From a bacterium (GTDB lineage: Bacteria; Hinthialibacterota; Hinthialibacteria; H5-UNCL2), in assembly GCA_015075175.1 (NCBI GenBank), contig JABTUV010000001.1, positions 372,001-436,000 of the forward strand: a stretch of 64,000 bases of DNA. Reading direction: 5' to 3'. The notes beneath the pieces were generated by a model. The model was not told where the DNA came from. It saw only the letters and a list, made by a program, of their open reading frames with translations, and searched no databases. The translations under genes and the position numbers were made by a program. Shown here in pieces: positions 27,290-36,581 of this stretch (position 1 is the stretch's first letter; each line of letters opens with the position of its first letter).

Positions 27290-27370
27290 GGTAAAATGAA
27301 TACTACTCCACCCTGCTCTCGTTGTCCAGCAGCAGCGTGCCGTAGGTGTGCCGTAGGCCGGTGGCGACCG

Positions 27371-28012
27371 TCAGATCGCCATCCCCGGTTCTTTCTTGAT
27401 GAAATAATTGCCCGGTCCCAGCATGTAGATGTCGCCGTCGCTGATGATTCCGTTGCTGGGGTCGTAGGTGGGTTCCCGCCACTGAGCCTGGTAGTCCTTG
27501 TCGGGACCGTAGCTGTAGGTGCTATGCCAGAAGGTGACTCCGGAAAAGACCTGCCAACGCCGCTGCCAGGTGTAATCGATATAAATTGTACCGTCGTTCT
27601 GGGCCCAAACCACCAGGTTCTGCCAGAGATACTCCAGCGCGTCACGACGGATTCGGGTCCCATTGGGGCCCAGGTTGGGATCCTGGGAGAAGGGATCTAA
27701 GGGAACGCGGGCGATATAGGCGACGGGGGTGGTGCAAAGATAGAGACGGCGGCCGGCGAAGATGCCGGACGCCGGAGTACCGTCGGGAAGAACGGTCCGG
27801 GACGGTGGATAATGGTCGTAGTCGGCCATGTAGGCTTCTACGGCAATGCCCAGGTTGGCCATGTCGGCAAGCACGGAGGCTACGCGGGCGCGTATCTGCG
27901 CGTGGAGAAAATTGGGCACGGCGATGGCCGCCAGGATGGCGATTATCGGCACCACGATCAGCAGTTCGATCAGGGTGAAGGCCCTGCGAAGGTCCAGCGA
28001 ACGGGGGCGCAT
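27371..28012 (-). CDS. Type II secretion/type IV pseudopilin (GspG-like)
   Basis: ATG 28012 has GGAGAGGAGA upstream and gives a short leader, then RRAFTLIELLIVVPIIAIL, the prepilin N-terminal methylation helix (cleavage after Ala rather than the common Gly, which prepilin peptidase tolerates). The remaining 180 residues form the globular head: QIRARVASVLADMANLGIAVE, then DPFSQDPNLGPNG, then DYTWQRRWQVFSG, then SDGDIYMLGPGNYFIKKEPG. This head resembles GspG-like/DUF1559-type pseudopilins with many such copies in PVC-type bacteria. It is alone; the other secretion genes are elsewhere. It is anchored in the inner membrane with its head in the periplasm. Confidence 0.85.
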   Translation of the reverse strand: MRPRSLDLRRAFTLIELLIVVPIIAILAAIAVPNFLHAQIRARVASVLADMANLGIAVEAYMADYDHYPPSRTVLPDGTPASGIFAGRRLYLCTTPVAYIARVPLDPFSQDPNLGPNGTRIRRDALEYLWQNLVVWAQNDGTIYIDYTWQRRWQVFSGVTFWHSTYSYGPDKDYQAQWREPTYDPSNGIISDGDIYMLGPGNYFIKKEPGMAI

Positions 28013-28394
28013 GAGGGTCTCCTCTCCCGGGGGGATTGGAGTAACGTTAATGCAATGAGGCATAAACAGGTATTGTTAACGTTAGCAGACGTTTCCTACC
28101 ATGTTCCCGACGGCGCTGTCAAGGACAAAACCGCCCCGAAAACCGTCGGGTTGACGCGGGAGGCGGAGGGTACGACGCGGGTGTGAGGTATGGGCTTTTC
28201 GCCGACCACGGGGCCAGCCCTCGGTCGCCCCGCGCCCGCCATCCCGCACGAGCAAGCCGCCCTTGGCGCCGCCAGCGGTTGCGGAACGTCCGCGTCCGGA
28301 CGGGAGTCGTTCTTTCTCTTGCGCTTTGTGGGGGAAAGTGCCAATCTATTGTCGTCGCGCCGCGTTATAAACAGTGCGACGGAACATTACGTTT

Positions 28395-28752
28395 GGGGGT
28401 GAATGGGTTTCGACGGGGTCTTGGCGACCCGAAAGAGCATGCCGCGGTCCCATGCGTCCGCGTCAACAAAGCGTGGAATCGATAGTTGCCGAACCGCAAC
28501 TCGCACTGGCTGCTTAATTAAGTGGCCACGTCTCTCCCGGCTGGGCCGCTTCGGCTGGGATGAGGCGCCAAAACGGAGCGGCTGGCCACGTCCGGCGGGC
28601 CGGTGGTCGGCGGGCGAGAAAGTAACCGGCGGGTCGCACCGAAGGTCCCGGAACGGGGGATGCGGTACGATGCACCCAAACCCGTTCTAAGCATGTAGCG
28701 CTTTCGGCAAACCGGACTTCGGACGGGGGTTCGACTCCCCCCACCTCCACCA
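28395..28752 (+). ncRNA. ssrA: tmRNA (transfer-messenger RNA)
   Basis: The 5' end GGGGGUG pairs with CACCUCC before the encoded ACCA at 28741-28752, and the T-arm GGGGGTTCGACTCCCCC matches tmRNA. The 5' half has TGGGTTTCGACGGGG, the conserved tRNA-like start. The reading frame for the tag begins at GCC 28488 after TAGTT and reads AEPQLALAA, then TAA (28515-28517), giving the usual ALAA end. tmRNA rescues stalled ribosomes and tags the peptide for proteolysis with SmpB. Pseudoknot-rich sequence fills 28520-28680. Length 358 nt is normal; the encoded CCA is intact. Confidence 0.95.
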
Positions 28753-28755
28753 TTT

Positions 28756-29276
28756 TTGACACTATTGCCAGTCAGTGTGAGGGCGCGTCTTTTTCTGCCT
28801 AACACCGCCTCTTGGCTTGACTTAACTTTATCGCTTGAAACAAGGCTCAAGGCCTCCGAGCGACTTTCGGCGGCTCTTCGGGAAGGGGGATCGCTGCCCG
28901 ATCCCGAGGTCTCCGAGAGGCCCCAACGCCGGCACTTCTCCGCGGTCTACAAGGCAAAGATCGTCCAGGCCGCCGACGCTTGCACCGAGCCGGGCCAGGT
29001 CGGCGTGCTGCTGCGTCGCGAAGGCATCTACTCCTCGCATTTGTCCAGCTGGCGCCGCCTGTACCACGCCGGCGCCCTCGCCTGCCTGCGGGACGACAAA
29101 CGCGGCCGCAAGCCGTCGCGCCATCCCCTTGAGGAAGAGAACGAGCGTCTGCGCAAGCAACTGGCGCGTACCGAAAGGCGTCTCCAGCAGGCGGAGAACA
29201 TCATCGACATCCAAAAAAAGTTGCGCAGATGCTGGGCATTCCGCTGAGGAACGTCGAGGACGAAGAGAACGCATGA
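28756..29276 (+). CDS. IS3-like transposase OrfA (helix-turn-helix), -1 frameshift near its end
   Basis: OrfA binds the element ends. An HTH block RRHFSAVYKAKIVQAADA and LLRREGIYSSHLSSWRRLY is followed by RGRKPSRHP and a leucine-zipper-like helix (EEENERLRKQLARTERRLQQ). In the 0 frame it ends at 29247, but the -1 frame after A AAA AAG (29214-29220) reads VAQMLGIPLRNVEDEEN and stops at 29276, which fits the family better. That heptamer is the classic IS3 slippery site, so the junction may be programmed or an indel. The true start is uncertain because the first 45 codons do not match the family. Confidence 0.7.
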
Positions 29277-29605
29277 TCGCCGCGACCCAACAGCTCGCAC
29301 CTACCACCGCCGTTCCGCTCGCACCTGTATGCCAGGCGCTGGCACTCTCGCGTGCCACCGTCTATCGCGTACGGGACGCAGCCGAACACCCCGCGGCGCC
29401 CCAGCCACGCCCCATCCCGGACCGGGCGCTCTCGCCCGATGAACGCCAACACGTCTTGGATGTCCTCCACAGCGAGGACTACCGCGACCAAACAACTACG
29501 ACGGGCTCCTACGCCCCGTCGGCCTATGGGCTGTCTCCTCCTCCATCGCTAAGAGTTCTTTCTACAGACACGCAGACGATTGGGGGCAACCCTTTGTTTT
29601 TGTAG
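29273..29605 (+). pseudogene. IS3-like transposase OrfB, 5' fragment
   Basis: The ATG at 29273 overlaps the OrfA stop (ATGA). The frame reads VCQALALSRATVYRVRD and ALSPDERQHVLDVLHSEDYR, an HTH and linker typical of the start of this OrfB family. From about 29495 the sequence is no longer family-like and no DDE catalytic region exists, so it is a truncated, inactive fragment. Confidence 0.65.
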
Positions 29606-29749
29606 AGCGTGAGCAATGCGGCCTAACCCATCCGTAACAGTAAAGCCTCGGTAAATTAACCGCGAACTCATCCTGAATTCATCGGCAAAGCCTACCAACA
29701 CACCGTCCAATCATACCGGAACATGACACGGCACAAGGAGGTAAGCTTC

Positions 29750-31417
29750 GTGAAGCTCTTGCAGATCGCTCTCTGGTCCGCTGGAATCGCGGGTGTATTG
29801 GCGGGCGCCCAGGCGTCCGCGGCGGAAATCCTCGTGGCGGACGACATCGCCACGTCTACGACCTGGACGGCCGACAACGTCTACAACCTGCAGAAACAGA
29901 TTTTCGTCCTCCCCGGCGCCACGCTGACGGTCTCAGCCGGCACGCTGGTGCGAAGCACCGCCGGCGTCGGCGGGAGCCTGGCGGTGTGCCGCGGCGCGCG
30001 CATCTACGTAAACGGCACCAAGGACAAACCGGTTGTCATGACCTCGTCCGCCGACACCCTGACCGCGTGGCACGAGGGCGCCAACGAGTGGGGCAACCTG
30101 ACCATCATGGGCAATGCCCTTATCTCGGGTTCGCACTATCAAGGCGTGGCCCAGACCTACCAAGACGGCGCGACCGCGCCGGTCCACACCAACACCAAGC
30201 TGCCGGACGGCCTGAACAAGCGGCAGATGGAGGGTTTGGTCGCCGCTTTTCCCGGCGATCCCAAGGTGCTGTACGGCGGCGCCGATGACGACGACGACAG
30301 CGGCTCCATCACCTACGTATCGATACGCTACGGAGGCAAGGTCCTCGGCCTCAATAACGAGTTGAACGGTCTAGCGTTGGGCGGGGTCGGCCGGGAGACC
30401 GACATTCATCACGTGGAAATCATGAACGGAGTGGACGACGGCATCGAAATCTGGGGCGGCACGGTCAACCTGAAGTACGTCAGCATCTGGAACGTGGGGG
30501 ACGACAGCTTCGACATCGATCAGGGCTGGCGCGGCAAGGCGCAGTTCGGCCTGATCGTGCAGGGCTACAGCGCGGATGCGCCGCAGGGCTCGGGCGTGGG
30601 CGACAACTGCTTTGAGACGGACGGGGCGGAGGATTCCGACGCCCAACCGGTGACGACGGCGACGTTCTACAACTTCACCGTCGTCGGCCAGCCGATCGAC
30701 GCCGACCATGGCACGGCCTGGCGCGACAACGCGCGAGTGCAATATCGCAACTGCATCTTCATGGAGCTGGGCGAGCGGCTGGTCGGTTTCGACAACTCCG
30801 ACGGCGACGGCGGGAGCGGCTACGGCTACAACGGAACGCTCTCCTGGGCCGAGACGTGGCGGACCGACTACACCCACACCTCCCCCGTCAACGCGGGGAA
30901 CTGGACGCCGGGCGCCTTCAACGATCCCGCGCGGATGTACACGGTGCAGACCTCGGGCAAGCTGGCCGAGATTACCGACAGCGTGTTCTACGACAACCGC
31001 CACGCGCAGGCCTATACCGAGGCGATCGCGCGCGGAGTCTTGGCGGCCACCGCCCACAACGTCATCGCCGCCACGCGCCCCATCCAGGGGTTGACCCGTG
31101 GGGCGCAGGTCACTCGGGGCGGAAAGCGGATGCTGCCCGTCACCTTCCTCAATCCCTGCGCGGCCGGCGAAGCCCTCGTCAGCGTGGGCAAGGCCCCCGA
31201 CGACGGTTTCTTCACACCCGTCGCCTATCGCGGCGCCTTCAGCCCCCACTACAACTGGCTGGAGGGTTGGACGGCCGTGGATGCCTACGGCATGACCGAC
31301 ACCTCGATGAACGGCGCCAGCCCGGTCGCCGGCCTGACCAGCGACCTCAACGGCGACAGCGCCGTCGACCACGAAGACGCTTTGATCTTCATGAACCACT
31401 GGCATCTGGGAAAGTAG
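29750..31417 (+). CDS. Exported beta-structure protein with C-terminal dockerin-like loop
   Basis: GTG 29750 has AAGGAGG 9 nt upstream and opens a signal peptide (LLQIALWSAGIAGVLAGAQA), so it is preferred to ATG 29723. The 555-residue protein is glycine- and aspartate-rich and reads as a parallel beta-helix-like fold with repeated segments: YVSIRYGGKVLGLNNELNG, HHVEIMNGVDDGIEIWGG, LKYVSIWNVGDDSFDIDQG. Such proteins occur beside TonB-dependent receptors in many lineages. The end is DLNGDSAVDHEDALIFMNHW, a single dockerin/EF-hand-like loop with no Thr-Pro linker here. It is the first gene before the receptor-TonB set and may be its surface partner or cargo. Confidence 0.75.
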   Translation: MKLLQIALWSAGIAGVLAGAQASAAEILVADDIATSTTWTADNVYNLQKQIFVLPGATLTVSAGTLVRSTAGVGGSLAVCRGARIYVNGTKDKPVVMTSSADTLTAWHEGANEWGNLTIMGNALISGSHYQGVAQTYQDGATAPVHTNTKLPDGLNKRQMEGLVAAFPGDPKVLYGGADDDDDSGSITYVSIRYGGKVLGLNNELNGLALGGVGRETDIHHVEIMNGVDDGIEIWGGTVNLKYVSIWNVGDDSFDIDQGWRGKAQFGLIVQGYSADAPQGSGVGDNCFETDGAEDSDAQPVTTATFYNFTVVGQPIDADHGTAWRDNARVQYRNCIFMELGERLVGFDNSDGDGGSGYGYNGTLSWAETWRTDYTHTSPVNAGNWTPGAFNDPARMYTVQTSGKLAEITDSVFYDNRHAQAYTEAIARGVLAATAHNVIAATRPIQGLTRGAQVTRGGKRMLPVTFLNPCAAGEALVSVGKAPDDGFFTPVAYRGAFSPHYNWLEGWTAVDAYGMTDTSMNGASPVAGLTSDLNGDSAVDHEDALIFMNHWHLGK

Positions 31418-31527
31418 GCACGGCGTGACAAGAGGACAAGAGACGCGGCGGCGAAGGAACGATGTGCGCAGGTCGGTCCACGAGCAGGGCGCCTGCGCAA
31501 GGACGACAGGTTGAGAGCGTGATTGAC

Positions 31528-32725
31528 ATGCGGTGTTTCGTGCCGGTCCTGGCGGTGTTGGCGCCGATGTTTGTGGTCTCCGGCTGCGAACGCCCGGCGG
31601 CCCGCGCCGACGTGGCGGCCGGCCGGGCGCTGCCCGAGCGGTCGGTAGCGGCGTTCCGGCTGGAGCTGCTCGAGCTGGCCTTTGAGGCCGCCTCCTCAAT
31701 TCCGCAGGAGCCGCACGTCAAGGACCGTTCGCGGGTGCAGCAGGGGGTGGTCGAAGCGTACCTCGTGCTCGATCAGCCCAGCCGCGCCCTGGCCGCCGCG
31801 GGCCGGATCGAGAATTGGCGCCGCAACCTGTGCTACGCCAGTCTGGCGTGCTATTGGGCCGAGCGGGGCGCCGAGCTGGAGGCGCGGCGCTGCCTGGCGC
31901 TGGTCGGCCCGTTGGACCGAGAGGACCAGCAATGGCGGCGCGACCGCGTCTTGGCGCGCATGGCGCAGGCGCGGGCTAGGCTCGACGATGCTGGCCGGAC
32001 CGGCGAGTCGGCGTCCGCAGACAGTTCCGGGAGAGGGGCGCGAACTCCAATCGAAGGCCCGTTGGACGCGAATCAGGCCGCCTGGGACGCACCGCCCGCC
32101 GGCGGCGACTTCGAGCTGCTGAACTCTGCGCTGCGCGGCGCCACGCAGCTCTGCGATCAGGTTTATGATGATCCCGACCGGCGCGCTGCGGTGCAGGAGA
32201 GAATCCGGGCGTCGTGGGGGAGGCTCCCCGTGATCATGCGGTTGGAGCTTCTTTTCGAGTTGGCCCGGATCGCGCGGGATCATGGCGACCTGGCGGCCTC
32301 GCTGACGCTTATCCATGAAGCTCGCGCCCTATTTGACGGGTGCGCCTGGTCGCTGGAGGACCGCCTGCCGCCGGCGGCGCGGCTGGTCGTTCTGCGGGGC
32401 CAAGCGGGCGAGCGCGAGGCGGCGCTGGCGGAGGCCGACGCCCTCTTCAGGCTCTTCGCGCAGAACCGCCGTGAAATCCCGGACATCTACCGCGCGCGGG
32501 CGTTGCGGCCGCTGGCCGAGGCGTACTTCTTACTGGGCGCGACCGACGCCGCTCTGCTCGTGTTTCGACACGCGATTGAGGAGGAGCGGCCAATCCAACG
32601 CGAGGCCGCGCGCCGAGGACCTGGCGGCCACCTGTACCGCCATGGCGCGGCTCGGCGTCGAACCCGACGGCCGGCTCTGGGCGCGCATCAGGCAAATTCG
32701 GAGCGAACTGCGTCAGCCATGGTAG
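31528..32725 (+). CDS. TPR-type lipoprotein, frameshifted near 32600
   Basis: ATG 31528 opens a lipoprotein leader ending VVSGC (Cys about residue 18). The 400-residue protein is built of helix pairs (AFRLELLELAFEAASSIP, VQQGVVEAYLVLDQPSRALAA, ARKALARI-like), resembling TPR repeats that coordinate protein complexes. The frame runs without stop into the TonB-dependent receptor gene, giving an apparent 1421-residue fusion. A slip between about 32590 and 32615 places the true C-terminus AEDLAATCTAMARLGVEPDG and RIRQIRSELRQPW in the +1 frame, stopping at 32725, 7 nt inside the receptor gene start (ATGGTAG). It is therefore a separate gene. Confidence 0.65.
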
Positions 32726-35700
32726 GACGGCGCCGGGCTGTACTTGCGCTTGCCGTGACCGTCTGTTGCACAATAGGTGCGGCATCCGCCCAAGAAGCCG
32801 GAGGCATCCGCGGCACGGTTTACGACAAGGACTTCGATGCGCCTTTGCCCGGTGCGGAGGTCGCCATCGTGGAGACAGGGAACAAGGTGAGTGCGAACGA
32901 CCAGGGTCAGTATAGTTTTGGCGATCTGCCCGCCGGAACCTACACCCTGATCTTCTCCAAAGGGGGTTACACGCGGCAGGTGCGGGCGGGCGTGGTCGTC
33001 TCCCCCGGCCGGGTAGCCGAGGTGGACGTGCGGCTGGCCGGCGATATTACCGAGATGGACGAGTTCATCGTGGAGGAGGTCCGATTTGACGGCAGCACCG
33101 AAGCGGGCCTCATGCAATTGCGGTTGGACAGCCCGGCCCTCGTGGACTTCATCAGCGCCGACCTCTTGAGCCGGGCGGGCGCCGGCGATGCCGCCGGGGC
33201 GCTTCGCCACGTGGCCGGCGCCAGCATCCAGGACGGCAAGTACGCGGTCATCCGGGGGTTGCCCGACCGTTACGTCAACTCCCAGATGAACGGCGTGCGC
33301 CTTCCCACCGCGGACGCCGACAAGCGCGCCGTCCAGCTCGACCAGTTCCCCGCCGCCGTCATCGAGAGTATCCGCGTCACCAAAACCTTCACGCCCGACC
33401 AGCAGGGCGACGCCTCCGGCGGGGCGGTTGACATCGTCCTGAAGGGCGTTCCCGAAGAGACGGTATTCTCGCTCAGCAGCCAGATCGGCATGAATACCCG
33501 CGTGACCGGCAAGAGTGGTTTTCTTTCCTACGACGGGGGAGGCGTGAACTACTGGGGCAGGGAGGAACGCGACATTCCCCACGAGCTCTTGGGCCGGAGC
33601 TGGGACGGGGCGGTAGGCGTTGCCGAGGACGACGCGCCCACCGACTACAAGTGGTCGCTGGCGGCGGGCGGCAAGCGCGAGATCGACGGCCTCTTGGGCC
33701 GGCTGTTCCGGGTCGGCGGCTTCGCCAGCCTTTTCTACGAGCGCGACAGCTCGTTTTTCGAGGAGGGCATGGACGACCAGTACTGGGTCGAGACGCCCGG
33801 CGGCCGCATGACGCCGCAGTATGTTCAGGGCACGCCCAGTTCAGGCGAATTCAAGACGCAGCTCTTCGACGTGACCCAGGGCGGGCAGGAAGTGAAGTGG
33901 GGCGGACTGACGACCGTGGGCCTGGAGACCGATCTCCACCGGCTCGCCCTGCTCTACATGTACACGCGCAGCACCGAAGACGTGGCTACGCTCGCCGAGG
34001 ATACGCGCGGCAAGGCGTTTTACTTCCCCGGCTACAACCCGGCGGACCCCCGTGACCCCGGCAACCAGGAGCGCGACGCCGCCCCCTATCTGCGTACGGA
34101 AACGCTGGCCTACTCCGAGCGCACCACCTCCACGCTGCAACTCTCCGGCCGCCACACGCTGCCCGATCCCAAGCTCAAGCTCGGCGCCTTCATCACCTCG
34201 AGGGAACCCCAGCTTGAGTGGGTGCTGTCGCACAGCGAGTCCGGGCTTTACCAGCCCGACAAGCGCCAGTTCGGCTCGCTGTGGTGGGCGGAGTCGTACG
34301 ATCCGGGGTTTCCTCCCCTCCTGCCGCCATCCACCGACCCTGCCGTGCATCGCCCCTTCAAGCCGGCGGCCAACTTCACGCTGGGCAACGTGCAGCGGGT
34401 CTGGAAGGACATCTTGGAAAAGAGCGACCAGTTTGCGCTCAATGCCCGGCTCCCCTTCGTCCAGTGGAGCGGCGAGGAGGGATTTCTGAAGTCGGGGTTC
34501 TTCCGCGACGAGGTGGTGCGCGCGTACGATCAGGACTCGTTCAGCACCTTCAACGACAACAGCGCGCGCTACGAGGGACCCTGGGAAGACCGCTGGAGCC
34601 GCCATTTCCCCGGGGAACACCAGCCCATCACCGCGGCGGAGATCGACGTCGACTACGAGGGGGAACAGACGCTCACCGCCTGGTACGTGATGGGCGACCT
34701 GCCGCTCACAAGCAAGCTCAAGCTGATCGGCGGAGTCCGCTTCGAGAAGACGCAACTCGGCATCCTCAACGATCCCGAGAGCGAAGTGATCTGGATTCCA
34801 CCCGGCGCGGGCGGGCCGGTGAGTCTGCAACCGGGCGACGCCGACGTGGCCTTCGAGCAGTGCGACGCGCTGCCCTCGTTGGCGCTCGTCTTCACGCCCG
34901 TCCCGCCGGTGAAACTGCGCGCGTCCTACAGCGAGACGGTCGCGCGCCAGACCTTCAAGGAGCTCTCCCCCATCCAGCAGCAGGAGTTTCTGGGGGGCGA
35001 CGTGTTCATCGGCAACCCCGAGCTGGGCATGAGCGCGGTGAAAAACTACGACGTGAGGCTCGACTACGCGCCCTTTGACGGCAGCCTGGCGTCGGTTTCG
35101 TATTTCCGCAAGGAGATCAGGGGTCCCATCGAGTACGTGCAACGCAACGCCGGCTTTACCTACACCACCCCGGTGAACTATCCGGAGGGCAGGCTGGCAG
35201 GCTTTGAGTTCGAGCTGCGGCAGGATTTCGGTCGCCTGTGGGAGACGTTGGACGGGCTATCGCTGGGAGCCAACGCCACGCTGATCGACTCCGAGGTGAC
35301 GCTTCCGGATGAGGAGGCGGCGCAGTTCGACCAGCCCAACATCCGGGCGCCCATGAAGACGCGCGACATGACCAACGCGCCGGACCATCTCTTCAACTTC
35401 TTTGCCACCTGCGACTTGGAGCGCTGGGGGCTCAGGGGCGCGGAGGCCGCCGTGTTCTATTCCATCCGGGGAGACACCCTCGTGGCCGGCGCCGGCCAGT
35501 CGGGCGGGCGCTTCGTGCCCAGCGTGTACGAGACCCAGTACGGCACACTCAACGTGAGCCTGACGCAGAAGCTCGGGGACACCTGGAAATTGAAGTTCCA
35601 GGCCAAGAACCTGACCGATCCCAAGATCGAGACGGTCTACCGCTCCGAATACGTCGGCGACGACGTGCTCAAGACCTCGCACCGCAAGGGCATGGAGTTC

Positions 35701-35727
35701 TCGCTGAGTTTCAGCGCGTCGTTTTGA
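32719..35727 (+). CDS. TonB-dependent outer-membrane receptor
   Basis: This protein (about 1002 residues) imports a ligand across the outer membrane with TonB energy. Signal peptide to about residue 24, then a carboxypeptidase-regulatory-like beta domain (EAGGIRGTVYDKDFDAPLPG), a possible TonB box (DEFIVEEV), a plug domain (LLSRAGAGDAAGALRHVAGA, then IRGLPDRYVNSQMNGVRLP, then DQQGDASGGAVDIVLKG) and a long 22-strand barrel ending in Phe (SLSFSASF). This layout is that of Bacteroidota/PVC-type TonB-dependent transducers for complex carbohydrates, vitamins or metals; the ligand is unknown. It overlaps the TPR lipoprotein gene by 7 nt and heads the TonB operon. Confidence 0.92.
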   Translation: MVGRRRAVLALAVTVCCTIGAASAQEAGGIRGTVYDKDFDAPLPGAEVAIVETGNKVSANDQGQYSFGDLPAGTYTLIFSKGGYTRQVRAGVVVSPGRVAEVDVRLAGDITEMDEFIVEEVRFDGSTEAGLMQLRLDSPALVDFISADLLSRAGAGDAAGALRHVAGASIQDGKYAVIRGLPDRYVNSQMNGVRLPTADADKRAVQLDQFPAAVIESIRVTKTFTPDQQGDASGGAVDIVLKGVPEETVFSLSSQIGMNTRVTGKSGFLSYDGGGVNYWGREERDIPHELLGRSWDGAVGVAEDDAPTDYKWSLAAGGKREIDGLLGRLFRVGGFASLFYERDSSFFEEGMDDQYWVETPGGRMTPQYVQGTPSSGEFKTQLFDVTQGGQEVKWGGLTTVGLETDLHRLALLYMYTRSTEDVATLAEDTRGKAFYFPGYNPADPRDPGNQERDAAPYLRTETLAYSERTTSTLQLSGRHTLPDPKLKLGAFITSREPQLEWVLSHSESGLYQPDKRQFGSLWWAESYDPGFPPLLPPSTDPAVHRPFKPAANFTLGNVQRVWKDILEKSDQFALNARLPFVQWSGEEGFLKSGFFRDEVVRAYDQDSFSTFNDNSARYEGPWEDRWSRHFPGEHQPITAAEIDVDYEGEQTLTAWYVMGDLPLTSKLKLIGGVRFEKTQLGILNDPESEVIWIPPGAGGPVSLQPGDADVAFEQCDALPSLALVFTPVPPVKLRASYSETVARQTFKELSPIQQQEFLGGDVFIGNPELGMSAVKNYDVRLDYAPFDGSLASVSYFRKEIRGPIEYVQRNAGFTYTTPVNYPEGRLAGFEFELRQDFGRLWETLDGLSLGANATLIDSEVTLPDEEAAQFDQPNIRAPMKTRDMTNAPDHLFNFFATCDLERWGLRGAEAAVFYSIRGDTLVAGAGQSGGRFVPSVYETQYGTLNVSLTQKLGDTWKLKFQAKNLTDPKIETVYRSEYVGDDVLKTSHRKGMEFSLSFSASF

Positions 35728-35777
35728 GAGTACGCCGGGGCGCATCCGGTCCCGGCAGGAGGGAGGCGATAAGGAAC

Positions 35778-36566
35778 ATGCGACGTGAATCTGTACTGCG
35801 AACCGCGGGTGGGGCGGCGCTCTTCTTGGCGCTCTGCCTGTGCGGCATGGTCCGGTCCGAGGAGGCCGGGCCGGGGATCGATGAGGTGCGCGCCGCGCTC
35901 CAGCAGTGGGTGGAAACGGAGCGCCTCCTCTCCCGCGAAAAGCGCGATGCGGCGCTCGCCCGGGAGATGCTCAACCAACGGATCACGCTGGTCGAGCGCG
36001 AGATCGAAGTCTGGCGGGAGAAAGTCCGCGAGGCGGACAAGAGCATCGCCGAGACCGACAAGGCGCAAACCGGCATGGCGGCGGAGAACCGCAGGCTGAG
36101 GGAAGCTTCGGTGCGGTTGGAGGGGATCCTACTGGGACTGGAGGCGCGCACGCGGGCGCTTCTGCCGCGCCTGCCGGCGCCCATTCGGGAGCGCCTCCAG
36201 CCGCTCAGTCAGCGGATCCCCGCGGATGCGAGCGCGGAAACCCGGCTCACCTTGGCGGAGCGCTTTCAGAACGTGGTGGGCATCCTCAACGAGCTCAACA
36301 AGGCCGACCGCGACGTCCTCGTCTGCAGCGAGGTGCGCGAGCTGCCGGACGGCAGCGCGGTGCAGGCGACGGTCGTCTACCTGGGTCTCGCGCAGGGATA
36401 TTACGTGGCGGGCGGCGGCGGGATCGCCGGCGTCGGATTCCCCATGCGGGAGGGTTGGCTCTGGAAATCCAAAAACGAGGCCGCCGCCGAGATCGCGCGC
36501 GCCATCGCCATCCTCCAGAACGAACAGGTCGCCTCGTTCGTGCATCTTCCGGTCGAGATCCAGTGA
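35778..36566 (+). CDS. DUF3450-like periplasmic coiled-coil protein of a TonB2-type system
   Basis: ATG 35778 (preceded by a weak AGGAGGG) opens a signal peptide and a 262-residue protein. Residues about 50-130 form a long coiled coil with two helices (RDAALAREMLNQRITLVEREI). The C-terminal half has a beta-alpha region GYYVAGGGGIAGVGFPM. The arrangement matches DUF3450 proteins, which occur beside TtpC-type ExbB proteins in Vibrio TonB2 loci and are needed for full TonB2 activity. It starts 50 nt after the receptor and ends 15 nt before the next gene. Confidence 0.8.
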   Translation: MRRESVLRTAGGAALFLALCLCGMVRSEEAGPGIDEVRAALQQWVETERLLSREKRDAALAREMLNQRITLVEREIEVWREKVREADKSIAETDKAQTGMAAENRRLREASVRLEGILLGLEARTRALLPRLPAPIRERLQPLSQRIPADASAETRLTLAERFQNVVGILNELNKADRDVLVCSEVRELPDGSAVQATVVYLGLAQGYYVAGGGGIAGVGFPMREGWLWKSKNEAAAEIARAIAILQNEQVASFVHLPVEIQ

Positions 36567-36581
36567 CGGAGTGACAGCGTG

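Larger units (their letters stand above)
28756..29605 (+). mobile_element. IS3-family-like element remnant abutting the tmRNA gene
   Basis: Coding sequence begins 3 nt after the tmRNA CCA. An IS3-type OrfA is followed by the N-terminal part of OrfB, then the homology ends near 29490 and no integrase catalytic DDE region follows. I could not find clear terminal inverted repeats. The 3' end of tmRNA is a common attachment place for mobile elements, though IS3 elements do not normally use it. Confidence 0.7.

Noticed and set aside
28064-28394. A gene or promoter for tmRNA in the upstream gap
   Set aside because: The gap has GC-rich sequence and a TATAA-like string at 28366 that is too far from the RNA start; no clear promoter or ORF.
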